Both the position numbers and the translations under genes were made by a program. From assembly GCF_042679305.1 (NCBI RefSeq), contig NZ_JBHTMP010000040.1, positions 1-64,000 of the forward strand: a DNA stretch of 64,000 bases, in the 5' to 3' direction. Shown in pieces: positions 57,498-64,000 of this stretch; positions within the stretch are counted from its first letter, which is position 1; every line of letters starts with the position of its first letter. This DNA is from Micromonospora_H sonneratiae. GTDB taxonomy: Bacteria > Actinomycetota > Actinomycetes > Mycobacteriales > Micromonosporaceae. The notes beneath the pieces are model-generated. The model was not told where the DNA came from. It was given only the letters and a program-made list of their open reading frames with translations, and did not search any database.

Positions 57498-58348
57498 CGT
57501 CCCGCCTTGCCAGCCGTCGCGAGTTGTTCGTCCCGGTCGGCCACGGCCTCGTCCGGCAGCCCGGCATCCGGCTCCGGCTGAACGTCCATCGGGGCGTCCC
57601 GTTCCATCAGCAGTTCGTGCAGGTCGGCACTGTACCGGGCCACCTGGTCCAGGTGGTCGTTGCGGCCCAGCGTACGGGGACGGGGGACGTCGATGTCGAT
57701 CACCTTGCGGAGGCGCCCCGGACGGGGGCTGAGTACGACGACCCGGTCGGCCAGCAGTACGGCCTCGTCGATGGAGTGGGTGACGAAGACGATGGTGGCG
57801 GAGTTCTCCATGTGGACGCGTTGCAGTTCGACCGAGAGTTCCTGGCGGGTGAGCGCGTCGAGCGCGGAGAACGGCTCGTCCATCAGCAGCACCCGGGGGT
57901 TGCTGACCAGCGAGCGGCACAGCGAGACCCGCTGCTGCATGCCACCGGACAGCTCGTGCGGCAGGCGCTTCTCGAAGCCGGCGAGACCGGCCATCTCAAG
58001 CAGCTCCTGGGCCCGAGCCCGGTGCTTCGACTTGCGCCAGCCGTAGAGTTCCACCGGCAGCAACACGTTGTCGAGCACCGAGCGCCAGGGCAGCAGCGCC
58101 GGGCGCTGGAACAGCATCGCGATGTCCTGCCGGGCCTTGGTGACCGGCTGGCCGGCCACGGTCACCTCTCCGCTGGTGGCGGGCAGGAGGCCGGCGATGA
58201 TGCGTAGCAGAGTGGACTTCCCGCACCCGGACCGGCCGAGGATCGCGACGAATTCTCCCTCGGCCACGTTCAGATCGATGCCGCGCAGTGCCTCCACCTT
58301 GCCCGAACGGCTGGTGAAGGTACGGGAAACTCCCGAAAGTCGGATCAT
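57494..58348 (-). CDS. ABC transporter ATP-binding protein, SsuB/TauB/ThiZ type
   Basis: The 284-residue ATPase has Walker A GRSGCGKST (38-46), the Q-loop MLFQRPALLPWRSVLDNV, signature LSGGMQQR (133-140), Walker B VLLMDEPFSALD (about 153-164) and the H-loop VFVTHSIDEAVLLADRV. It belongs to the nitrate/sulfonate/taurine/pyrimidine-precursor family. A 40-residue acidic tail follows the domain. It is divergent from the binding-protein gene, across 270 bp, and the permease is on the other strand. GGAG lies 8 nt before its ATG. Confidence 0.9.
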   Translation of the reverse strand: MIRLSGVSRTFTSRSGKVEALRGIDLNVAEGEFVAILGRSGCGKSTLLRIIAGLLPATSGEVTVAGQPVTKARQDIAMLFQRPALLPWRSVLDNVLLPVELYGWRKSKHRARAQELLEMAGLAGFEKRLPHELSGGMQQRVSLCRSLVSNPRVLLMDEPFSALDALTRQELSVELQRVHMENSATIVFVTHSIDEAVLLADRVVVLSPRPGRLRKVIDIDVPRPRTLGRNDHLDQVARYSADLHELLMERDAPMDVQPEPDAGLPDEAVADRDEQLATAGKAGR

Positions 58349-58618
58349 CCGACAGGCTCCGTCCAGTGGCGACAGATCAACAGCTCGGCCAGGCTATCCG
58401 GATTTTGCTGGCAAAGCAGCCCCGGGGAGGCTACTACTTTGTTCCCGTTCCGCAACCTGACGACTCTGGTGTTCCAAAGGTGTGATTCTCGTACGCTGTC
58501 CGGCGAAGATTCTTCACCCGAGACGGCATCACCGGCAGACCTCTTGGCCGGAAGCCGTACCCGCTTGTTGAACCCCTCCGGGAGCCTTGCGCCTCCGGGC
58601 GGAAAGGAAATGGTGTTC

Positions 58619-59644
58619 ATGAAAAGTTTGACGCGCACGGTGACGGCGGTGGCGTTGGCCACGGCGCTTGCCGTCATGTCCGGCTGCAGCAGTTCCGACG
58701 ACTCGAGCGACACCAAAGGCAACGGCAAGCTAGAGAAAGTGACGTATCTCACTTCGTTCGGTAACTTTGGTCGTGACGCCTACGCATGGGTGGCCAAGGA
58801 GAAGAAATTCTTCGAGGAGGCCGGCTTCGACGTCGATATCAAGTCGGGCCAGGGTACCGGCGGCAACATCGACCTCGTGGTTGCCGGGAAGGCGGACTTC
58901 ACCCCGGTCGACCTCACGGGTGCCCTGTTGAAGGTCGGCAGCACCGGCAAGACCGGGGACTTCGTCGCGGTGGCCGCCATCCAGCAGCGCACCATGGCCG
59001 CCATCTTCTCCACCGAGGGCTCGGGTATCTCCACGCCGAAGGACCTTGAGGGCAAGAAGATCGCCGACACCCCCGGGTCCGTGGTCCGGCTGCTCTTCCC
59101 GACGTACGCCCGGTTGGCCGGCGTGGACGCCACCAAGGTCGACTGGCCCAACGGTGAGGCGTCGGGTCTGATGGGCATGCTCGCTGGCGGATCGGTCCAC
59201 GGCATCGGGCAGTTCGTCGTGGGTAAGCCGACCGTCGAGGCGGTGACCAAGAAGAAGGCCGTCATGCTGCCGTACAGCGACGTGATGACCGACCTCTACG
59301 GCAACGTGCTGATCACGTCGAGCAAGCTGGCCAAGGAGAAGCCGGACATGGTCAAGCGGTTCACCGCCGCGCTGCTCAAGGGCCTGGAGCACAGCCTCGC
59401 CAACCCGGCCGAGGCGGGCGAGATCCTCAAGAAGAACGAGCCCACCGCCAACCCGCAGTCGGCCGCTGCGGAGCTTCAGCTGATGGACGCGTTCGTCAAG
59501 TCCGCAGGCTCGGGTGCGCAGGTCGGTGCGCTGGACACCCAGCGGATCGCCCGCTGCATCGCGCTGCTCCAGGGAGCCGGCTCGATTCCCGCCGGGCTGA
59601 CGCCCGAGAAGATCATTGATTTCAACCTCGTGCCGAAAGCCTGA
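58619..59644 (+). CDS. ABC transporter substrate-binding lipoprotein, NMT1/SsuA type
   Basis: The 341-residue protein starts MKSLTRTVTAVALATALAVM and has a lipobox ending MSGC, so it is a lipid-anchored binding protein. The NMT1/THI5-like core follows: YLTSFGNFGRDAYAWVAKEK, FFEEAGFDVDIKSGQGTGGN, VAGKADFTPVDLTG and LEGKKIADTPGSVVRLLFP. Homologs bind sulfonates, nitrate, aromatic acids or formyl-aminopyrimidine (ThiY). ATG 58619 is preferred; ATG 58610 is too close to GGAAAGG. No TPP riboswitch is visible in its 270-bp leader. A long palindrome follows. Confidence 0.88.
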   Translation: MKSLTRTVTAVALATALAVMSGCSSSDDSSDTKGNGKLEKVTYLTSFGNFGRDAYAWVAKEKKFFEEAGFDVDIKSGQGTGGNIDLVVAGKADFTPVDLTGALLKVGSTGKTGDFVAVAAIQQRTMAAIFSTEGSGISTPKDLEGKKIADTPGSVVRLLFPTYARLAGVDATKVDWPNGEASGLMGMLAGGSVHGIGQFVVGKPTVEAVTKKKAVMLPYSDVMTDLYGNVLITSSKLAKEKPDMVKRFTAALLKGLEHSLANPAEAGEILKKNEPTANPQSAAAELQLMDAFVKSAGSGAQVGALDTQRIARCIALLQGAGSIPAGLTPEKIIDFNLVPKA

Positions 59645-59670
59645 GCGGGGCGTATCGCTCCAGTCATTGT

Positions 59671-59713
59671 CGGGGGTGTGTCCGCCGGACCCGGTCCGGC
59701 GGACACACCCCCG
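59671..59713 (+). terminator. Near-perfect 43-nt palindrome between binding protein and permease
   Basis: Bases 59671-59713 form a continuous stem of about 20 bp centred on 59692, starting CGGGGGTGTGTCCGCC. It likely stops most transcripts after the binding-protein gene or protects their 3' ends, giving more binding protein than permease. Confidence 0.75.
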
Positions 59714-59757
59714 CACTGTCCCGGCCTGCCTGGAGCGGGCCGAGCTAGGAGGAACAG

Positions 59758-60606
59758 ATGACCGAGACCCGGTCGGAGCCACCCGTCACAGTGGACGCCC
59801 CGAAGCGTGGGGACGCCGGGTCCGGGCGGCTGACCCGGCTCACCAGCAGCCTGGGTAGGGCCGCCCTGCCCCTGCTCGGACTGGTGGTCACGATCACAGT
59901 GTGGTGGCTGATCACCAGGTTCGGCGTGGTCCATCCGATCGCGCTGCCCCCGCCACAGGACGTGTTGGCCGCCTTCAACGGCGCACGGGACCGACTGCTG
60001 GAGCAGACCCTGGCGACCGCCACGGAGACCGTGATCGGCTTCCTGCTGTCCACCGTCGCCGGCGTCCTGATCGGCCTGGCCCTGGCCAGCTCCCGGTTCA
60101 TTGAACGGATGTTCGCCCCGTTGCTGGTGGCGGTCAACGCCGTACCGAAGATCGCTCTCGGACCGCTGCTGGTGGTCACCCTCGGGTGGGGACAGCGGCC
60201 CATCCTGACCATGGTGTTCCTGCTCTGCTTCTTCCCGATCGTGCTGGCCACCATGACCGGTCTGACCACCACGCCGGCCGACCTGGCCGAGTTGGCAAAG
60301 TCGCTGGACGCATCCCGCTGGCAGGCGTTCCGCAAGGTACGGTTGCCAGCCGCCCTGCCGCAGATCTTCGTCGGGTTGAAGGTCGGCATGCCGCTGGCAG
60401 CCATCGGCGCGGTGATGGGGGAGTTCCAGGCCGGTGAGGGGGGTCTCGGGTACGAGATCGTCCAGTCCCTCGGCATCGGTGACAGTGCGACCGCCTGGGC
60501 GTCGATCCTGCTGATCGGGTTCTTCAGCATCCTGCTCTTCTACGCGCTGTCCCTCATCGAGCGACTGGTCCTGCCCTGGGTACGGGCGACCACCTCCGCC
60601 CGCTGA
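59758..60606 (+). CDS. ABC transporter permease, SsuC/TauC type
   Basis: The 282-residue protein has about six membrane helices, from ALPLLGLVVTITVWWLITRF to IGFFSILLFYALSLIERLVL. The ATPase-docking EAA loop reads AKSLDASRWQAFRKVRLPAALPQI. A 30-residue hydrophilic N-terminus precedes the first helix. ATG 59758 follows CTAGGAGGAA. With the binding protein upstream and the ATPase on the opposite strand it makes a complete importer. Confidence 0.92.
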   Translation: MTETRSEPPVTVDAPKRGDAGSGRLTRLTSSLGRAALPLLGLVVTITVWWLITRFGVVHPIALPPPQDVLAAFNGARDRLLEQTLATATETVIGFLLSTVAGVLIGLALASSRFIERMFAPLLVAVNAVPKIALGPLLVVTLGWGQRPILTMVFLLCFFPIVLATMTGLTTTPADLAELAKSLDASRWQAFRKVRLPAALPQIFVGLKVGMPLAAIGAVMGEFQAGEGGLGYEIVQSLGIGDSATAWASILLIGFFSILLFYALSLIERLVLPWVRATTSAR

Positions 60607-60621
60607 GGCCGGCGGCACCCC

Positions 60622-60684
60622 ACCTCGCGAACAGCGGTACGAGAAGTACGGGACCTCGCGAGCAGCAGGACGACGAAGTACGGG
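60622..60684 (+). repeat. Two tandem 31-32-bp direct repeats
   Basis: The units at 60622-60652 and 60653-60684 both start ACCTCGCGA and end GAAGTACGGG. They lie between the convergent permease and binding-protein genes. Confidence 0.7.
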
Positions 60685-60706
60685 CCGGCCCGATGGGCCG
60701 GCCCGT
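60680..60706. terminator. Bidirectional terminator between convergent genes
   Basis: ACGGGCCGGCCC and GGGCCGGCCCGT form a perfect 12-bp stem around GAT. It can serve the permease (plus) and the lone binding protein (minus). Confidence 0.75.
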
Positions 60707-60725
60707 TGCTTCATCCGGGTGGTGC

Positions 60726-61916
60726 CTAGCCGGCCAGACGCCACCGACCGCCGCGGGCGACCAGCGTGGTGAGCGCCTGCGGCATCAGGCCGGAGTGGTT
60801 GTCCGGGGTCATCCGGATCGGGCCGGACAGTCCCTCCAGTTGGGAGGTCTCCAACACGTCGCGGATTCCGTCCCGGTTGAGCGCTCCGGCCGTACCCTTG
60901 GCCCGCAACACCGAGTCCACGATGAGCTGGACGGCGTCGGCAGCGAACGACGAGAAGCCGTAGTAGCCGCCGTACCGGGCGGTGTAGGCCCGGAACCACT
61001 GCTTGCGGGACGCCTTGGCCGGCGTCGTCGCGATCACGTCATCGATCACCATGGTCTGGGTGAAGACCATGGTGGCGTCGTCGGTCGCGCGGGACTTGCC
61101 GTCCCCGCCGAGGAACAGGTCGCCCGCCGCCGATGCGTCGAAGAACAGCTGACCGGAGAACTTGGAACTCGTGGCGGCGTTGGCAGCCAGCATGGCCTGC
61201 TCGGCGGGGGTCCAGATGACCAGCGCGTCGACCTTGGGGCCGTCGACCAGCGACTTGACAGCCTGGTTCACGTCGGTGTCGGTCGCCTTGATCGTCTTCT
61301 GGCGGCTCAGTTTGATGTCGGCCTTATCCAGTTCACCCTCCAGCAGAACGGAACTCTCCGTGCCGTAGTCGTCATCGGTGTGTAGCAGAGCCACCTTTTT
61401 GACGTTCTTGCGCTTGAGTTCCGCGGCCAGAGCGGCGGCACTGTCATTGGCGTTCGGTGCGAGCTTGAACATGTAACGTCGCTCCGCCACCGGATTGGCG
61501 ACCTTGGTCGCCGGCGCCAGGGCGATGGTGGGTACCTTCTTGTCGTTGACCGTGTTCGCCGCGCCGATTGCACATTCGTTGCAACCGCCCATGATGATGG
61601 CGCTCACCGTCGCGTCGTTGGTGAAGTCGCCGATGTTGCGCAGCGACTCGGCCGGATCGGATCGATTGTCTTTGACGGCCAGCCGGATTTTCCGGCCGCC
61701 GAGACCGCCGGATTCATTGATCTGCTCGACCTTGAGTTCCAGTGCGCGTTGGTAGGCCTTGCCTGTTGACGCTGCCGCCCCAGAGAGCTCCAGGTCGGCG
61801 GCGATAACGATCTCGCTGGTGTCCTGCGGTTCGCTGGTGAACTCACAGCCAGTCAATGTGGTAGCCATAAGGGCCGATGCGAGCACCGTGAGTGTCGTGG
61901 AGCGGATGGGCCTCAA
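60726..61916 (-). CDS. Lone type I periplasmic binding protein lipoprotein
   Basis: The 396-residue protein starts at TTG 61916 behind GGAGGA. It has a lipoprotein signal ending LTGC (Cys24). The mature part is the branched-chain amino acid/urea receptor fold (Peripla_BP_6): ELSGAAASTGKAYQRALELK, INESGGLGGRKIRLAVKDNR, DPAESLRNI, VSAIIMGGCNECAIGAAN and VALLHTDDDYGTESS. No LivHMGF-type permease or ATPase genes lie nearby. It is divergent from a NIT-domain histidine kinase, so it may be a sensor subunit rather than a transporter part. The ligand is unknown. Confidence 0.88.
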   Translation of the reverse strand: MRPIRSTTLTVLASALMATTLTGCEFTSEPQDTSEIVIAADLELSGAAASTGKAYQRALELKVEQINESGGLGGRKIRLAVKDNRSDPAESLRNIGDFTNDATVSAIIMGGCNECAIGAANTVNDKKVPTIALAPATKVANPVAERRYMFKLAPNANDSAAALAAELKRKNVKKVALLHTDDDYGTESSVLLEGELDKADIKLSRQKTIKATDTDVNQAVKSLVDGPKVDALVIWTPAEQAMLAANAATSSKFSGQLFFDASAAGDLFLGGDGKSRATDDATMVFTQTMVIDDVIATTPAKASRKQWFRAYTARYGGYYGFSSFAADAVQLIVDSVLRAKGTAGALNRDGIRDVLETSQLEGLSGPIRMTPDNHSGLMPQALTTLVARGGRWRLAG

Positions 61917-62373
61917 CTCAGTCCTCCATGTGCGCGGCGCGGGCGAGTCCGCCCGGTTACCGCCGACGGATCCGTCCTCAGTGGAGAAACGGGGGTGGTG
62001 TGCCGTACGGTGTGCGCGAAGCCTTCAAACCTGCAAAACCTTGCCAATGTCGGGGCGCTTGGGTCAAGCGGGGGCCGGACGCGTTTCGGGACGGCGGTCC
62101 CACATATTGGCAGGACGAGATGTTTGCAAATCTTAACTTTCCAGCTGCAAACCACCACTCTGGGCTATCCGGCCTGATCAGAGCCTTGTGAGAATGAAGG
62201 TACTCGTTGAGTAGAACAGTGGTTGAGTGCTGTCCGACCGTTTTCTTGCCCACTGCGGCTTCCCAAACCGGCCTTGTTCTGGTGAAATCGCGGCCGTGCC
62301 GCGTGCGGCGCTGTCCGCTGCAGCAGGCATCGGTCGGCAGGTCATGCGTGGAGAGGACGACGGAGGCGATGTC
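61917..62373. other. Divergent intergenic region with inverted repeat
   Basis: No gene is supported. GTTTGCA (62122-62128) and TGCAAAC (62146-62152) form an inverted repeat with a 17-bp spacer in a locally AT-richer stretch, a candidate operator. A related half-site CTGCAAAAC occurs near 62030. Promoters for both flanking genes should lie here but could not be placed securely. Confidence 0.45.
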
Positions 62374-64000
62374 GTGAGCACCGGACCTACGACCCTGCCC
62401 GAAACCAGCCCACCGGAGCACGGCGCCCGCGCCCGCCGACGCTGGTTTCCCCGGCTGCGGGACACCAGGATTCGGTCCAAACTTGCACTGATCCTCGTTG
62501 TGCCGTTGGCCACAGTCGTCGCCCTCGCCGCGATCCGTCTTCTCGACGTCGGACAGGGCGCATTGGAGGCGAACCAGGCTCGGGCGCTGACCGAACTGGC
62601 CGTCAACGTGTCCGCGCTGACCCAGGACGTGCACAAGGAACGCATGGCAGCCGCCAACTTCCTTGCCACGCCGTCGGCGAAGGCCGACTCGTACAACCTC
62701 CACGTGCGGAGCACGGACGCGCGCATCGAGGCGTACAACGCGAGTCGCCGGAGCGCCGGTGACGTGCCGGTGGTCGTCGAGGAGCAGCTCCGGCTGATCG
62801 ACAAACACCTGGCGGCGCTCAACGTCGTACGCCAGGAGGTGCTCGACGGCAAGCAGATGCCGGTCGCCGAGGTCGTGCTGCGCTACGGCGTGGTCCTGAC
62901 CGACCTCGTCGCGTACTCCGAGGCGCTCGGACAGCTGCCCGGCTCGGACGCCATCGTCGACAGCCGGCGGGCCGTCGCGGCGTTCGCCCGCGCGAAGGCT
63001 GCCACCGCCGAGGAAGAGGCCGTCACCTTCACGGCGCTGTCCTCCGGGCAGCTCGACGAAGAGCAGTTCTCCTCGTTCGTGGGGACGCTGACCAGTCAGC
63101 AGGAGGCGCTGCTGGCCTTCTCCCTGGCCGCGAACCCCCGGCAGCTGTCGCTGGTCGCCGGCACCGTCACCGGTGACGCCGTCGTGCTGGCCGACCGGGT
63201 GTCCACCGACGTGACCCGGTCCGTGGGGCAGAGGCTCCAGGTCAGCGCCAGTGCGGCAGCGAACGCGATCGGTGCGGTCAACGACCTGATGCGTTGGGCC
63301 GAGACCCAGCTGGAGCAGCAACTGCTGGCCCAGACCGATCAGGTCCGGTCCGACGTCATCCAGCAGGCGGTCATCGAGGCCGTCCTGGTGCTGCTCATCC
63401 TCGTGATCGCCATCGCGCTGGCCGTGGTGCTGGCCCGGTCGCTCAACGACTCGCTGCGTCGACTCCGTGAAGGCGCGCTCTCGGTGGCCAACCACGACCT
63501 GCCCGAGGCGGTTGCCCGGCTGAGAGACGTCGGCAACGTCGGCGACGGCGGTGTCGAGGAGATCGTGCGACAGGTTCGGGACCCGATCCGGCTCTCCAAC
63601 CGGGACGAGGTCGGCCAGGTCGCGGCGGCCTTCAACGTCGTACACAAGGAGGCGGTCCGGGTCGCGGCCGAGCAGGCCGCACTGCGGACGAGCGTCTCGG
63701 CGATGTTCCTCAACCTGGCCCGCCGAAGCCAGGCGCTGGTCGACCGGATGATCGGCGAGCTCGACATGATCGAGCGTGGCGAGGAGGACCCCAAGCGTCT
63801 CGCCCAGCTCTTCGAGCTGGACCACCTCGCCACCCGAATGCGCCGTAACGACGAGAACCTGCTGGTGCTCGCCGGTGCGGACTCCGCGGTGCCGCGTCGC
63901 GACGACGCACTGCTCGTGGACGTGCTCCGTGCCTCGCAGTCCGAGGTGGAGCTGTACAACCGGATCGAGTTCGGCACGGTCGACACCGACATCTCCGTCG
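62374..64000 (+). CDS. NIT-domain sensor histidine kinase (CvnA-like), 5' part
   Basis: The gene runs off the window; 542 codons are present. GTG 62374 follows GGAGG by 8 nt (ATG 62344 is an alternative). A first membrane helix at about 38-58 (KLALILVVPLATVVALAAIR) precedes a helical extracytoplasmic NIT (nitrate/nitrite-sensing) domain to about 325, with KERMAAANFLA near its start. A second helix at about 329-352 leads to HAMP, then MFLNLARRSQALVDRMIGEL and FELDHLATRMRRNDENLLVL with the probable phospho-accepting His484. This matches the kinases that head actinobacterial conservons, usually followed by Roadblock, DUF742 and GTPase genes, which would lie beyond 64000. Confidence 0.9.
   Translation, partial: MSTGPTTLPETSPPEHGARARRRWFPRLRDTRIRSKLALILVVPLATVVALAAIRLLDVGQGALEANQARALTELAVNVSALTQDVHKERMAAANFLATPSAKADSYNLHVRSTDARIEAYNASRRSAGDVPVVVEEQLRLIDKHLAALNVVRQEVLDGKQMPVAEVVLRYGVVLTDLVAYSEALGQLPGSDAIVDSRRAVAAFARAKAATAEEEAVTFTALSSGQLDEEQFSSFVGTLTSQQEALLAFSLAANPRQLSLVAGTVTGDAVVLADRVSTDVTRSVGQRLQVSASAAANAIGAVNDLMRWAETQLEQQLLAQTDQVRSDVIQQAVIEAVLVLLILVIAIALAVVLARSLNDSLRRLREGALSVANHDLPEAVARLRDVGNVGDGGVEEIVRQVRDPIRLSNRDEVGQVAAAFNVVHKEAVRVAAEQAALRTSVSAMFLNLARRSQALVDRMIGELDMIERGEEDPKRLAQLFELDHLATRMRRNDENLLVLAGADSAVPRRDDALLVDVLRASQSEVELYNRIEFGTVDTDISV

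Noticed and set aside
58349..58618. Riboswitch in the leader of the binding-protein gene
   Set aside because: Small hairpins are present, but no TPP, SAM or cobalamin consensus elements were found.

Overview
The window is high-GC actinobacterial DNA, most likely from the Micromonosporaceae (Micromonospora, Salinispora or a relative). The family assignment is an inference from high G+C, frequent GTG/TTG starts, actinobacterial promoter hexamers, the hadAB-tRNA-Trp-secE-nusG order, an F420-type monooxygenase, a conservon-like sensor kinase and actinobacterial protein signatures. Most of it is the core ribosomal protein/RNA polymerase super-region.

Region 1 (1-3.6 kb) is a degraded integration zone. 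It holds a broken tyrosine recombinase, a truncated UDP-sugar epimerase, an AviRa-type 23S rRNA methyltransferase gene and an unknown gene. Two imperfect copies of a tRNA-Tyr-like 3' half, about 2 kb apart, flank the last two genes and look like old attachment sites. Region 2 (3.6-8.2 kb) has a 58-residue putative secreted peptide, a membrane-anchored GAF-GGDEF-EAL protein, tRNA-Thr, tRNA-Met, rpmG, hadA-hadB and tRNA-Trp.

Region 3 (8.2-45.1 kb) runs on one strand: secE-nusG, rplK-rplA, rplJ-rplL with an L10-type leader and attenuator, rpoB-rpoC, two small membrane proteins, the str operon (rpsL-rpsG-fusA-tuf), the S10 operon (rpsJ to rpsQ), the spc operon (rplN to rplO), secY-adk-map, a DUF1707-type membrane protein, and the alpha operon (infA-rpmJ-rpsM-rpsK-rpsD-rpoA-rplQ). 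Strong hairpins separate the units. Several promoters of the TTGACC/TACTCT type are readable. The str and S10 leaders share an exact 20-nt motif at nearly the same distance from their first genes.

Region 4 (45.1-50.4 kb) carries truA with an inserted Ala/Pro-rich segment, a formylglycine-generating-enzyme-like protein, a small methyltransferase, an ABC-F ATPase and an aldo/keto reductase. Region 5 (50.5-56.5 kb) is a thiamine operon behind a TPP riboswitch: thiE, thiO, thiS, thiG, a tenI-like gene, thiD and thiC. It could make both thiamine halves and join them. Convergent with thiC lie an LLM-class monooxygenase and an ABC ATPase, divergent from a binding-protein lipoprotein and a permease (56.5-60.6 kb); together they form a possible uptake and oxidation module.

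Region 6 (60.7-64 kb) has a lone type I periplasmic binding protein lipoprotein divergent from a NIT-domain histidine kinase that runs off the window. No CRISPR array, intact transposase or replication origin was seen.
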